Source: Saprospiraceae bacterium
Lineage (GTDB): Bacteria; Bacteroidota; Bacteroidia; Chitinophagales; Saprospiraceae
Length of the DNA: 64,000 nt
Reading direction: 5' to 3'
NCBI GenBank assembly: GCA_028282725.1
Contig: JANQHF010000105.1
Span: 1-64,000, forward strand
In this document: positions 18,533 to 28,474 of the stretch, piece by piece
Position numbering within the stretch: the first letter of the stretch is position 1
Layout: the number at the start of each line of letters is the position of its first letter
Program-made: the position numbers and the translations under genes
Notes under the pieces: generated by a model
Told to the model about the DNA's origin: nothing
The model's database searches: none
What the model saw: only the letters and a program-made list of their open reading frames with translations

Positions 18533-19342
18533 AGGGCTCTTCTTAACGGGTTTCACTTTCTTGGGTTGGAACTTATACCTCAATCCGTTGAACATGTTGT
18601 AGATCAGGTTCGGAAGACCTGTCGGAGGCTCTCTGTCATACGTGAGGCGTATGCTGATCTGCAGTTCTAATTTGTCGGTAATCCCCAATTGCAAAATATT
18701 GTCTGTCAATAGCCGATAGTCTGACCAACTCATAATCCTGGGCTGGACATAGGTTGTAGAAACAAATGACACCGTTGATTGGGGTTTTAAGTTGAAAGAG
18801 AAATAAGAGCTTACCCGTACATCACTGTTCAGGATATCTTCTTCGAAAATTTGTTCTCGTTCGTACATCAAAATCAACCCCCAGTGAAAGAGGGCATTGT
18901 CAAATTTGGTCAATTGAAATCTTGGTCCTGAACCAACTAATAACCGACTATCGATCCTGGTCAATTTATTGTATTGAATCTGGGTAAAATATTCCCAGGA
19001 AACAGTTCTACTCGTATCTACAGCTTGCGTATACCTGAGGTGTAAAAATCCGTCATTCGAAAAATCTATATCGTCTTCTATCGTCCGATCGATATTTCCT
19101 GATTGTGCAAAGCCTAACTCTCCTTTTAAGATCAGTTGATTTTTATCATAGACCTTATTCAGATGACCCCCCAATTTTAGATTCAATAGATTTCTTGTAT
19201 TCCTTTGAATATTTACATTGGCCGACAAACTTCCGTATAGCCCCGAATTCTTGTTTTCCAATCTCAGCTGTTCTATATTGACAATCTGCCCATGACAAAA
19301 GCTTCCTGTGAAAAGACAGAATATGAATGTCCGGATCATCAT
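18521..19342 (-). CDS. DUF481-like outer-membrane beta-barrel protein
   Basis: A 273-residue protein with a signal peptide (MMIRTFIFCLFTGSFCHG) and then alternating beta-strands (SLSANVNIQRNTRNLLNLKLGG, WEYFTQIQYNKLTRIDSRLLVGSG). This matches the YdiY/DUF481 pattern of small outer-membrane barrels with diagnostic WEYFTQIQYN and RLLVGSGPRF strands. The function of the family is not established. It is transcribed toward the macroglobulin gene, 154 bp away, and diverges from the sulfatase. Confidence 0.75.
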   Translation of the reverse strand: MMIRTFIFCLFTGSFCHGQIVNIEQLRLENKNSGLYGSLSANVNIQRNTRNLLNLKLGGHLNKVYDKNQLILKGELGFAQSGNIDRTIEDDIDFSNDGFLHLRYTQAVDTSRTVSWEYFTQIQYNKLTRIDSRLLVGSGPRFQLTKFDNALFHWGLILMYEREQIFEEDILNSDVRVSSYFSFNLKPQSTVSFVSTTYVQPRIMSWSDYRLLTDNILQLGITDKLELQISIRLTYDREPPTGLPNLIYNMFNGLRYKFQPKKVKPVKKSPLVF

Positions 19343-19395
19343 TTATCTGATGCTTGTTGTTTAATTTTAGATGTAGTGCAATAAGTGATCCAATA

Positions 19396-21189
19396 ATGTC
19401 CTCGTACCCACTTCATATCTGTTCCATTCACAAATGGTTTGTCATAATGATCGCGACCATCTGCCTGATCATTTCATGCGGGCAGGAAAAGAAAAGCGGT
19501 CAACCGAATGTTTTGATCATTCTTGCAGATGACCAGGGTTGGGGTGATCTTAGTTTTCATGGCAATCCGGATCTCCTGACTCCCAATATCGACCGTATTG
19601 CCAGTGAAGGGGTATCATTTACTCACTTTTATGTTCAGCCCGTATGCTCTCCAACACGCGCTGAGATTCTTACGGGTCGATACCACCTGCGAACAGGTGT
19701 ACGATCCACCTCCGCCGGTGGTGAAAGAATTGATCTGGATGAAACATTGATATCCGAGACTTTTTTAAATGCCGGATATGCAACGGGCTACTTTGGAAAG
19801 TGGCATAGCGGAAGTCAACGACCTTATCACCCGAATAGCCGGGGATTCGAGGAATTTTACGGATTTACCTCAGGACATTGGGGCCATTATTTTGATCCTC
19901 CCCTGGATTATAATGGATTGGAAATACGCGGGGAAGGTTATCTCCCGGATGACCTGACCTCACGTGCTATTGAATTCATGACCAACCAGGATCGGCCCTT
20001 TTTTCTACATCTTTCTTATAATACGCCCCACAGCCCCATGCAAGTGCCGGATCGATGGTGGGGACAATTCGCTGATCAACAGTTATTGGATGTTCCGGAA
20101 AATCCCAATCAGCAGAACCATGCCAGGGCCGCATTGGCAATGGTAGCGAATATCGATTGGAATGTCGGCCGAATCTTTGATGCACTGGAACAACATCAGA
20201 TCGATGACCAAACGATTATCTTGTATATGACAGATAATGGTCCAAATGGGATCAGATGGAATGGTGGTATGAAGGGCCGGAAGGGATCCACAGATGAAGG
20301 TGGAGTTAGATCCCCTTTATTCGTAAGATGGAAACATCATCTTTCCGAAGGAACGGTCATTAATCACATTGCCGCAGCCATTGACCTCGCGCCTACCCTT
20401 CTCGAATTATGTGGGATCAATAATAAGCTCTCGCAAATAGACGGAAAAAGCCTCGTTCCTCTGTTGCAACAGACTGATGCAAATTGGCCTGATCGGTATC
20501 TCATCCAGCACTGGCGTGATCGCACTTCGGTCAGAACCCAGCAATATCGCCTGGATCACGAAAACAGACTTTTTGATATGGTCAATGACCCAGGACAAAA
20601 ACAGGATCTTGCCTTGCAGCAAACAGGCCTAAAAGATTCTTTAATGCGCTTAAAAAATGATTGGACGGACTCTGTGGCTTCAGAACTTCCCGATCAGGAT
20701 GATCGTCCTTTTCCGATAGGATATAGTTTTTCTTCTGCCGACAACTTACCTGCACGGGATGGCATCCCACATGGCAATATTCAGCGGTCTAATCGGTATC
20801 CTAATGACTCTTATTTCACCAGTTGGGAGTCTACTAAAGACAGCATTACCTGGGAAGTTGAAGTCTTAACGTCCGGGACCTATGAATTCTATATACACTA
20901 TACCTGTTCGGCAGGAGAGACCGGGTCTGAAATCTCCCTTTCCCTGATGGATCAATCATTGGAATTTACTATTACAGAGCCTCATGAACCACTATTGAAA
21001 GGAATGGACGAAGACCGTGTGCCAAGGATTGAGTCGTATGTAAAGGATTTTAAAAAGATGAAAGTTGGAAATTTGGTATTGGAAAAAGGGCGAGATATTT
21101 TAAAATTAAAGGCTCTCAGGATTTCAGGATCGTATGCAATGGACATCAATCGGATAACCATCCGAATGATAGAAGGTCCGGAAAGATGA
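19396..21189 (+). CDS. Lipoprotein sulfatase (arylsulfatase-like, formylglycine type) with extra C-terminal beta module
   Basis: I choose the ATG at 19396, giving 597 residues; the upstream frame has no signal features. The N-terminus is a lipoprotein signal ending LIISCGQEKK. The S1 sulfatase core has the metal-binding ILADDQGWGD, the formylglycine motif C84-S-P-T-R88 in PVCSPTRAEILTG, and the KWHSG lysine/histidine site. It would hydrolyse sulfate esters, probably of algal or host polysaccharides, at the outer membrane or periplasm, after maturation by a formylglycine enzyme not found in this window. Residues ~455-597 form an added beta-sandwich-like module (SGTYEFYIHYTC, DINRITIRMIEG), possibly carbohydrate binding. 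Its substrate is unknown, and it stands alone rather than beside SusCD. Confidence 0.9.
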   Translation: MSSYPLHICSIHKWFVIMIATICLIISCGQEKKSGQPNVLIILADDQGWGDLSFHGNPDLLTPNIDRIASEGVSFTHFYVQPVCSPTRAEILTGRYHLRTGVRSTSAGGERIDLDETLISETFLNAGYATGYFGKWHSGSQRPYHPNSRGFEEFYGFTSGHWGHYFDPPLDYNGLEIRGEGYLPDDLTSRAIEFMTNQDRPFFLHLSYNTPHSPMQVPDRWWGQFADQQLLDVPENPNQQNHARAALAMVANIDWNVGRIFDALEQHQIDDQTIILYMTDNGPNGIRWNGGMKGRKGSTDEGGVRSPLFVRWKHHLSEGTVINHIAAAIDLAPTLLELCGINNKLSQIDGKSLVPLLQQTDANWPDRYLIQHWRDRTSVRTQQYRLDHENRLFDMVNDPGQKQDLALQQTGLKDSLMRLKNDWTDSVASELPDQDDRPFPIGYSFSSADNLPARDGIPHGNIQRSNRYPNDSYFTSWESTKDSITWEVEVLTSGTYEFYIHYTCSAGETGSEISLSLMDQSLEFTITEPHEPLLKGMDEDRVPRIESYVKDFKKMKVGNLVLEKGRDILKLKALRISGSYAMDINRITIRMIEGPER

Positions 21190-21327
21190 CGTTTGAATAT
21201 GAAATATTTATTAAAAAATAAAAGTTACCTCTCTAATTGCCAGGTGAATCATTCATTAAATATTAGAAAGGATGAACAAGAAACTGCTCAGGACCTGACA
21301 GCAGATTGCTGAAAAACACGGTGTTTC

Positions 21328-22767
21328 CTATGGATAAAGTCGTATCAATCCCAAGCCGATTAATTGACGGATAGTTTTTAGCAAGGTCCCTTTATTATCC
21401 CGAATGAGTTCTTCCAGTTTTATATATGGGACTCTGTCGTTATTATTGATCAACTTGAGGATTCTATATTCGAGTAACGATGTCTTATAGAGGTCTATGC
21501 ATCTCGAATAATGCATCACAACTTTGGCATATATACCGGGCCTGAAATAAAGGTCCAAATTGTGCGCAATCCAAGATTTTGGCATTTTATCCATTGACAG
21601 GAGATCGTACTTATGTGTAAAGAGAAGATCTTGATCTAAAATTGAAATGTTCCCTGATCGCAAGTCCTGATCAGATGCCAGGTGGGCATAACGGAATGAA
21701 TTTCTTTTCCACTGAGATTCAAATAACTCATCAAAACCGACGGGAGGATTCGTTTCATTGATCCAGCGAGCAAACATCTTTATTTCTTTTCGAAAGGACA
21801 CCGGACAGTTGGAGGCACGCTTGTTTCCAAACGATTTACTGATGCTCTTCGAAATACGACGAGCCTGCTCGTAGCGATGAGCATACACATATCGATCTAT
21901 GCCAAAAGAATATTTTCTCTGAACGAAAGAATGACAGCGGTCAAACAATTCCCTGTTTTCACAATGCAACAAGAAAGACAACCTCTCTCCAAGCTCAGGG
22001 CAATTTTTAGCACCCATAATATGGACATAATCCACCGAATGTTGAAAAGAAAATATATCCTGAAAAAAAGATGTATCACGCTCCTCTACCTGATCATATA
22101 AGTAATGGACACCGTACCGCATCTTCTTAGCTAAATAGGTAAAGAGCAACTGTTCACAAAAAATACTGAGATCACTGGCAGTATTGTACTTATAAAAACG
22201 CTCATTTTTAAAAAGAACAGCAGAGACCAGTTCATACAACTCTTTATAAAATTCAGAGCACTTCCCACCAGCTACCCCAAGATTTGAACCACCCCATTCC
22301 GAGCTTTTCAAATATGTCGTCAAGTCATCTGGTTTCGGATTAAAACTCAAATAGCTTTGAATAACTCTTTTGTAAATCTCGAACTTGTGCTCAAAATTCT
22401 GTGCAAACAAAACAGGTGTGTCGATATTTTCGAATAAACGTTTTCCAATGTATACATCATTGTCAATATTTAGAAATGCCTGTTTATGCTGCGCATATGA
22501 AAAGATCTTTCGCAGTGCCCATATTTTGGGATATGGCGTATGAAATGTATCCAGTGAATACTTAATTCGGTCATATGGAAATTTTAATCGATCTACCAGG
22601 ACTGATTTGGTAAACCTATCAGTCATTAAATTGACCGGGTAGTGCTTTGCAATTGTATGTGCACTGAAGGCCATCGTACAAAGCCAAATGTGCGGATTGG
22701 GCCAGGAATAGGGATTATACCTGTACGTATTGGATTTGGAAATCCAAATGGTTTGCCAGGCCTGCAA
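21328..22767 (-). CDS. Glycosyltransferase-like protein of a Bacteroidota peptide/propeller cluster
   Basis: A 479-residue cytoplasmic protein without signal peptide. It opens like a GT-A nucleotide-sugar enzyme: a helix-rich start, a strand reading HYPVNLMTDR, then LNIDNDVYIGKRL with a DxD motif (metal/nucleotide-sugar binding), and SEWGGSNLGVAGG. The last ~100 residues (SLLEYRILKLINNNDRVPYIKLEELI) look like a winged-helix module, unusual for a glycosyltransferase. Its start abuts the stop of the propeller lipoprotein upstream (22768), so the two are coupled. I infer that it glycosylates or otherwise modifies a product of the cluster, perhaps the Cys-rich exported protein; this is unproven, and another role is possible. 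Confidence 0.55.
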   Translation of the reverse strand: MQAWQTIWISKSNTYRYNPYSWPNPHIWLCTMAFSAHTIAKHYPVNLMTDRFTKSVLVDRLKFPYDRIKYSLDTFHTPYPKIWALRKIFSYAQHKQAFLNIDNDVYIGKRLFENIDTPVLFAQNFEHKFEIYKRVIQSYLSFNPKPDDLTTYLKSSEWGGSNLGVAGGKCSEFYKELYELVSAVLFKNERFYKYNTASDLSIFCEQLLFTYLAKKMRYGVHYLYDQVEERDTSFFQDIFSFQHSVDYVHIMGAKNCPELGERLSFLLHCENRELFDRCHSFVQRKYSFGIDRYVYAHRYEQARRISKSISKSFGNKRASNCPVSFRKEIKMFARWINETNPPVGFDELFESQWKRNSFRYAHLASDQDLRSGNISILDQDLLFTHKYDLLSMDKMPKSWIAHNLDLYFRPGIYAKVVMHYSRCIDLYKTSLLEYRILKLINNNDRVPYIKLEELIRDNKGTLLKTIRQLIGLGLIRLYP

Positions 22768-23964
22768 CTATTTTATTTTAAATATGAAAAGAGCCGGGTT
22801 ATATGCAAACATTTCCCTGGAATCCTTGAAGTCCTTATTTTGTACATAGATGTCTTTTTCGGCAAGCATTTGGATAAGTTTGTTCTTGCTTTTATCAGAT
22901 ACTTCCGGAGATTCAATCATTTCATTCAGCAAAAAATAGGGGACTATTGTTGCAAATTGGTCTTCATCTACGTAATAACTTGGTGCCCAGCCTATATCTT
23001 TCATTCCCTTCAATCTTAGGAATCCGGAATGATATATTTCGGATTTCAAAGTTGTATCATATATAAATAAATTTTCTTTGCTATTTTTAGCATATCGAAT
23101 ATATATCTTGTCCTTACTTTTATAAAACCCAGACATCCAAACCAAGCCATGTCTTTCGACATAATCCATCCTCTCCTCGATTTGATTATTTAATCTCAGG
23201 TTAGCGAATACACCAACATTAGAGAAATCAATTCTTTTCTTTTTCAATTTAAAATTTGGACTGAAAATATATATTGTATCAGTATAAGGATGGAAATAGT
23301 AAACATCTGTTTCATTCCATTCGAAAAAATTCCTGGGAACAGTATGATCAGTCATATATCCCAAACCCGCTGGAGTAGATCCAAGAATCTTATGGGGTAT
23401 CCCATTTTTTGTAATAAAGAAATCGATATCAACTAGAGCAATAGAGTCTATACTCAAATGAGAATTATTCATGCCTGCTACAGACACTAGATCCATACTA
23501 TCGTTTAAAGTATAAATATTTCTATAATGAAAAGGCATTCTGACCTTACTTAATAGCTTTCCATATTTAGAATACAGGTATAAGATTCCTGGCACACTGT
23601 CATAAACCTCAAAATGTGCATCATCTAGTTTAGTAACACGATCTGGTGAGTTAAAACAATTTGGATCACCCTCAATTTCCGGTGTTAATTTAATATCAAT
23701 TTCCCCGGTTTTCCGGTCTAGTATATAGACAGAACTATAGCTACTCGAGACAACTACTACCTTATCTGAAAAAAGTATAACATTATCAATTTCCAACTCA
23801 ATGAGACCATCATCAGCAATATTAATAATCTCCATATCAATCGGAATCGTAGAAATGTAAGGATCCCCTTCTACAATCAAGGCGTCATCATCCTTATGAC
23901 TATCACTCCCACAACTAACCAAAATAGCCGTAATTATCAATGCTACAAATATTCTAAATGGCAC
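22768..23964 (-). CDS. 6-bladed beta-propeller lipoprotein
   Basis: A 398-residue lipoprotein: signal peptide and lipobox (IITAILVSCGSD), an acidic spacer (SHKDDDALIVEG), then repeated four-strand blades with hydrophobic/aromatic alternation (ILDRKTGEIDIKL, YLYSKYGKLLSKVRMP, YYFHPYTDTIYIFSPN). This is the pattern of BF2867-like / TolB-like 6-bladed propellers. In Bacteroides such proteins are found next to small exported peptides (from memory of the Pfam NVEAL neighbourhood). It lies downstream of a Cys-rich exported protein and is coupled to the glycosyltransferase-like gene. It presumably binds a ligand or partner on the periplasmic or outer face. Confidence 0.7.
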   Translation of the reverse strand: MPFRIFVALIITAILVSCGSDSHKDDDALIVEGDPYISTIPIDMEIINIADDGLIELEIDNVILFSDKVVVVSSSYSSVYILDRKTGEIDIKLTPEIEGDPNCFNSPDRVTKLDDAHFEVYDSVPGILYLYSKYGKLLSKVRMPFHYRNIYTLNDSMDLVSVAGMNNSHLSIDSIALVDIDFFITKNGIPHKILGSTPAGLGYMTDHTVPRNFFEWNETDVYYFHPYTDTIYIFSPNFKLKKKRIDFSNVGVFANLRLNNQIEERMDYVERHGLVWMSGFYKSKDKIYIRYAKNSKENLFIYDTTLKSEIYHSGFLRLKGMKDIGWAPSYYVDEDQFATIVPYFLLNEMIESPEVSDKSKNKLIQMLAEKDIYVQNKDFKDSREMFAYNPALFIFKIK

Positions 23965-24044
23965 TTTAATCTATTTTATAAAAATCAAGGTAAACGAATT
24001 AAATTAATCTGTACTTAGATGAACCGTAGAATCATGAATTCTTT

Positions 24045-24482
24045 CTACCCACCACCAGGAGGACACGCGTGGCATGTTTGTGTATTCGTTTGATGACAAT
24101 AAGTGCTACACTCATAGCCATTTTGATAACATGTTTTTGTATAATAGTTTCCATCACAACGTCTATCCCGACAAGTAGTACTACTCCCTCCTCCCCAACA
24201 CTTTGTTGAGCTTGGTGAAACCATTACATTGATACCAGCTCCACTGCTTGTACCCCATGATACGTTACCTCCGACCGAATAATTCATACATGTTTCAGTT
24301 CGAGGCAGATAGCATGTATTCGAACTACTTCCTCCCTGTGATACGACCGCGCTATACGTATATCTTGTCCATGCGTATGTACCTTGTCCAAAAACATTAA
24401 AAGAAACCATCAAACTTGTTGTAAACGTGGCTATTTTCAAGAAACGGCAAAAGTTGTGTCTGTTAATTATAAATCTTTTCAT
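24045..24482 (-). CDS. Exported Cys-rich protein, 145 residues
   Basis: A basic N-terminus and hydrophobic core (FLKIATFTTSLMVSFNVFGQG) form a signal peptide. The mature ~115 residues are Ser/Thr/Gly-rich with about ten cysteines, several in a C-terminal knot-like cluster (TCRDRRCDG, TCYQNGYECSTYCH, TCHACPPGGG). The even cysteine count suggests disulfide pairs. No known family is recognised. It is the first gene of a minus-strand set followed by a propeller lipoprotein and a glycosyltransferase-like gene. A structural, signalling or toxin-like peptide are all possible. Confidence 0.55.
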   Translation of the reverse strand: MKRFIINRHNFCRFLKIATFTTSLMVSFNVFGQGTYAWTRYTYSAVVSQGGSSSNTCYLPRTETCMNYSVGGNVSWGTSSGAGINVMVSPSSTKCWGGGSSTTCRDRRCDGNYYTKTCYQNGYECSTYCHQTNTQTCHACPPGGG

Positions 24483-24578
24483 ATCTCTTCAACTTGAATT
24501 TAGATTGGTGATTAAATGATTGAAATATCACATGTAAAATTATAGAGATACGTTAGCAAACCCAGCATTAAAATTTAG

Positions 24579-24618
24579 CCAAAATCCACCAAAATCAACC
24601 AGAGTCAAATCAAATCGA
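24579..24618. repeat. Phased 10-bp repeats (A-tract array) upstream of the Cys-rich gene
   Basis: CCAAAATCCA, CCAAAATCAA, CCAGAGTCAA and ATCAAATCGA follow head-to-tail at exact 10-bp steps. A four-base A-tract once per helical turn predicts bent DNA, and the decamers could equally be regulator half-sites. A closely similar set lies at 31494-31523. Confidence 0.5.
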
Positions 24619-24670
24619 TAGAAAATTAGGAATTACAGTTTATTCGGGAGTTGTTCTTTTTCAAAATATC

Positions 24671-27600
24671 TCATTCAGGCAGGTTGGTAGTCGTTCCAAT
24701 AAACAGAGGCACTATAAACAGAATTACAAAAATGGAAAATACCAATCCGCCGATTGTTCCTACTGCCAGTGAAAACCAAAAAACCTCCTGGCTGCCGTGC
24801 ATCGTAAAAGGCAACAAACCCACTGCAGTAGAGATAATTGTTAGAAAAACCGGAGTGCTCTTATAACGGAAGGCCCGCAGGTATAAATCGATAGGTCGTC
24901 TCCGGGGCCACTGTTTTTTGAATCTATAGTAATCGGATAGAATAATAATCAAAGCATTCACAACCAAACCGCTAACTAGCAAAAATGAAACATAGCCACC
25001 CTGGTCAAACGGAAAATCAAAACAGTAAAAAGTAATGAATATGCCAATGTAGGAGAGCGGTATGAGTAAAATAATCCATCCGGCCGCTTTTAGCGATTCA
25101 AAATGAATACTGCAGATAAAAAATATGGATACGATCACCAATAATAGAAGACCATATTTTCTTTGCTCCTGACCACCCCAAAACGAAAAGGACGATTGAG
25201 TTACAGAATATCCGAGAGGAAGTGTAGGAGCAAACTGAGCAAGGCATTCATCCAGGTAGCGCTGACCAAAACGAGCTGAACCTGTATACTCAAATTCCAA
25301 CATCTGCAAATATTCCTGGTTCTCTTTATGGATGCTATTGGCCATGATGGATTTGTCGAGTGATACAAATTCCTTAAAGTTTATTGGAATACTGTCCTGA
25401 TATCGATACGTTTCTTCCAATTGCCATAAGTCCATTTTCCCCGGACGAGCTGCAGCTATTTTGATCGGAATGTTATCTTGTCCAATTCCTATAAAACTTC
25501 TTTCCTGGCTGAAAGGCATGATCTGCTCCTTTAAATCACTGAGATCGACATTGGCATAGGCAGCTTGGGACCGATCCATACTGAGCACATACTTGTATTT
25601 ATTCTTTTCCCACCAATTCAGATTGGCATCCTGGTCCACTTCTCTTATCCTGGGGTGTTCTAAAAGCAATTTTGTAAAAAGCCCTGTCTGTCGATTTATT
25701 TCCTCTTTATTATATCCTCTGAACATCACTTTAAATCGAGGTGGATTGCTACCGGAAGCATTACTGAATGCCTTGCCTACCCCATAAATATTCCAGGTGG
25801 CACCACCCATATCAATGGCAAAGGATTGTAATCGACTTTTCAAAATGAAAGGAAAAGATGAGGAAATACCCTCCTCAAAGGAAATGACAATCGAAGATCT
25901 CTGTCCACTTGACACATTGGTCACATAAGTGCTTATTCGATCGATATAGGAATCAATATACGTCTCCATCTTTGACATAACATCATTCATCTGTTCAATC
26001 GTGCTTCCTTCCGGCAAGGAGCAATTCACATACAATTTGGTCTCTTCAGGAGACCGATATCCACTTCCTTCATATACATAGAGAGAGAATAACCGAGATG
26101 TGCCTCCCAGAATTCTGTTCACCCAGGGTTTTACATTTTCAACGTAATAATCTGACCCCAGACTCTGGTTATACCAATTCCAACCTTCCACTTTGTTTGG
26201 AAGCATAAACACCGGAAGCCCAAAGAGTAGAATGATAGCCACTATTGCCAACTTCCGTAACTTTCTCATTTGAAATACCATATGGTTATACATCTTATTT
26301 ATACGGAAGAGAAAGCTTTCCGAATTGAAATTTCGAGTCCTTAGATTACTGCGCTTTCCTCGCCAATGTCTGATCATAGCAGGTACTACCAATAAACAAA
26401 TGACCAGTGAAAGTGTCAGATTAACGGACAATACTTTTGAAAAGTCCATTAGTTCAAACTTAAGTTCATCAGGAAGGGCCAGCAGGACGAGGAGGGCTGA
26501 AAGCGTCGTCAGAGTGGCAGTCAGCAGTGGTCTGAAGACATGGATGTTGTTATGTTTTTGAAAATGATGGGACATGATAATCGTATTATCAATAATGATC
26601 CCAAACGAAATTGTAATCGCAGCCAGGGCATATAAGTTGAGTTGAACATCAAACCAATCATACAAAATGACAGCAACTGCAAGATTGATGAGCAGACTTG
26701 AAAAAATAATTCCCAGGTCTAGCCAACGTCTGTAAGCAAGAACAACAAGGAAGAACAGGATACCCAAAGACCAGGCAGATCTCGCTTGTATTTTATCTAA
26801 TTCGCGATCAATATACCGTGTTGAATCATATTCAAGATGAAGTTCATAACCTTCAGGAAGTGATTTATTTACAGCAATGATCTCTTTTCGGATTCTTCTT
26901 GCAAGATCCAGGTGATTAGCATTGCTTCTTGGAATAAGGTTCAGGCGAACACTATTCTTTCCATTAATGCGATAAAAATGATTGGGCAAAGCTTCCTTCC
27001 TGGATATTTGAATCAAATCTGTTAAAGGAATGATCTCATCTTTTAATTGAATGGATTGTTCTTTCAGCTCCACAATCTGGCCGGGTTCAGATCGTACATA
27101 GAGATAACTATCATCATAAAGCTGGTATGAAAAGGATTCGGAGGAGATGATATCCAAAATTGACTGCTGAACGAGAATTGGGGAAATACCCAGCAATTGT
27201 AATTGATCAGGATCGTAGTTGATCACCCACTCCTCCTCATTGGCACCTAAGACATCCACCCGCTCAAGACTATGGGCCGATCCCAATTCCGGAGCAATAC
27301 GGTCACGTGCAATTTGGAAAACCTGCGAAGCATCAAATGGACCCGACAACGTATAGGTCATCAGGACAGGATCCAGCATCTGCTTCTCAGAATCATTTAA
27401 CCTGACGAAAGGAAAGGGCACTTCCCTCGGAAGATGCGGGTAAATTTGTCTGAGTATTCCTGAGATTTCATAGCGGATGAAATCCATATTGGAACCTTCG
27501 TCTATTTCGGCAGAGATAAAACCACCACCATACCTGGATATGGATTTAACAGAATGTATACCCTGCACAAGGCTGATACTTGCCTCAATGGGAGTTGTAA

Positions 27601-27769
27601 TGACTTCTTCTACCTGCCTGGGATTTGCATTCGGAAAACTAAAATAAACCTGTATACTGTTCTTTTGATTTTGAGGAACAAAATTGAACTCCAATCGAGG
27701 AACGAGTAATAATCCAAGTGCAGATACCGCAAAGGCCAAAAGGATCACCGAAAAATTGGGGAGTTTCAT
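24671..27769 (-). CDS. RND-family efflux permease (no adaptor gene adjacent)
   Basis: A 1032-residue HAE1/CusA-type RND permease: TM1 (FSVILLAFAVSALGLLLVPRLEF), a first periplasmic porter domain, a TM4 segment GIIIDNTIIMSHH with a single Asp where drug pumps usually have two, further TMs near residues 335-470, a second porter domain, and a C-terminal TM block. No membrane-fusion protein or TolC gene neighbours it; the nearest adaptor is at 31640-32746. The cargo is unknown. Its position among exported Cys-rich proteins and propellers suggests that it serves that cluster, but this is inference. Confidence 0.85.
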   Translation of the reverse strand: MKLPNFSVILLAFAVSALGLLLVPRLEFNFVPQNQKNSIQVYFSFPNANPRQVEEVITTPIEASISLVQGIHSVKSISRYGGGFISAEIDEGSNMDFIRYEISGILRQIYPHLPREVPFPFVRLNDSEKQMLDPVLMTYTLSGPFDASQVFQIARDRIAPELGSAHSLERVDVLGANEEEWVINYDPDQLQLLGISPILVQQSILDIISSESFSYQLYDDSYLYVRSEPGQIVELKEQSIQLKDEIIPLTDLIQISRKEALPNHFYRINGKNSVRLNLIPRSNANHLDLARRIRKEIIAVNKSLPEGYELHLEYDSTRYIDRELDKIQARSAWSLGILFFLVVLAYRRWLDLGIIFSSLLINLAVAVILYDWFDVQLNLYALAAITISFGIIIDNTIIMSHHFQKHNNIHVFRPLLTATLTTLSALLVLLALPDELKFELMDFSKVLSVNLTLSLVICLLVVPAMIRHWRGKRSNLRTRNFNSESFLFRINKMYNHMVFQMRKLRKLAIVAIILLFGLPVFMLPNKVEGWNWYNQSLGSDYYVENVKPWVNRILGGTSRLFSLYVYEGSGYRSPEETKLYVNCSLPEGSTIEQMNDVMSKMETYIDSYIDRISTYVTNVSSGQRSSIVISFEEGISSSFPFILKSRLQSFAIDMGGATWNIYGVGKAFSNASGSNPPRFKVMFRGYNKEEINRQTGLFTKLLLEHPRIREVDQDANLNWWEKNKYKYVLSMDRSQAAYANVDLSDLKEQIMPFSQERSFIGIGQDNIPIKIAAARPGKMDLWQLEETYRYQDSIPINFKEFVSLDKSIMANSIHKENQEYLQMLEFEYTGSARFGQRYLDECLAQFAPTLPLGYSVTQSSFSFWGGQEQRKYGLLLLVIVSIFFICSIHFESLKAAGWIILLIPLSYIGIFITFYCFDFPFDQGGYVSFLLVSGLVVNALIIILSDYYRFKKQWPRRRPIDLYLRAFRYKSTPVFLTIISTAVGLLPFTMHGSQEVFWFSLAVGTIGGLVFSIFVILFIVPLFIGTTTNLPE

Positions 27770-27965
27770 TCTTTATCTGGCAAATTTCAATATAGACATA
27801 ACCATTTCATAATTACTATGGTAAATACTTAGAGGAAAACTAATAACCTAAGCAAATAATTGTCAAAAAAGATTAAACACTATCTGAGTCATTGCAATAT
27901 ATAATGAAAAATATATATTTTGATGACACTCCGATTTAGACAGCAATTGTTTAAAGCTAGTTTCC

Positions 27966-28169
27966 ATGCCCGTACATGAATTTAAAACCCGTCTGCAAAT
28001 AGCAGAAGAATTAGGTGTATCCTATAGTACGCTTAGAAGGAAAATTAAATCAAGTTCTTTAGAAATTCGAGGAAACCTAATTCCTCCGCAACAGGTAGAT
28101 GAAATAAAGTCACTGTTTGGCCTAGGTAAAACGAATATATATTCAAGAGGTATTGATGATCATTTTTAA
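27966..28169 (+). CDS. 67-residue HTH (MerR/excisionase-like) DNA-binding protein
   Basis: A short gene starting at ATG 27966 whose residues ~9-35 (RLQIAEELGVSYSTLRRKIK) form a winged-helix/helix-turn-helix of the MerR or excisionase type: recognition helix in STLRRKIK, then a wing (NLIPPQQVDEIKSLFG). It would bind DNA as a small regulator. It lies between the RND permease and the propeller set, transcribed opposite to both. No integrase is in the window, so a regulatory role in this cluster is likelier than excision, though not shown. Confidence 0.6.
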   Translation: MPVHEFKTRLQIAEELGVSYSTLRRKIKSSSLEIRGNLIPPQQVDEIKSLFGLGKTNIYSRGIDDHF

Positions 28170-28474
28170 ATTTACGATCTTTTTCACCCTTTATTTTTGA
28201 AGATCTGATTCATTGTTTAACTGATCCTCCTTTAGAATCTGTTCTATACTAAATATCCAAAAATTCATCTTCGTTTTATTGGCATCTAAATGTTATAAAT
28301 TCTCTAATCTCCAACGAGGCTCATCAATCTTTCCTCTTTAGTAAATAACTGAATATATAATTCCTCACTGTTGATGCTATCGCACGTAATTTATATTTCA
28401 ATGAATCAATTTAGTTCATATCACGACGCAATTAATTTCATTAGTTATACGTCTATTTCAATTAATATTGATAT
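28170..28474 (-). other. Intergenic stretch with possible decayed-gene remnants
   Basis: About 300 bp without an intact gene. On the minus strand, short runs of protein-like codons occur in several frames interrupted by stops, for example INSEELYIQLFTKEERLMSLVGD followed by a stop near 28305. This resembles the debris of a decayed gene but may be chance in AT-rich DNA. Confidence 0.25.

Noticed and set aside
21280..21330. Terminator between the sulfatase and the glycosyltransferase-like gene
   Set aside because: The palindrome AAACAC-G-GTGTTT is too short with a 1-nt loop and only a weak T-run.
27966..28169. Excisionase of an integrative element
   Set aside because: The HTH resembles Xis-type proteins, but there is no integrase, attachment repeat or transfer gene in the window.
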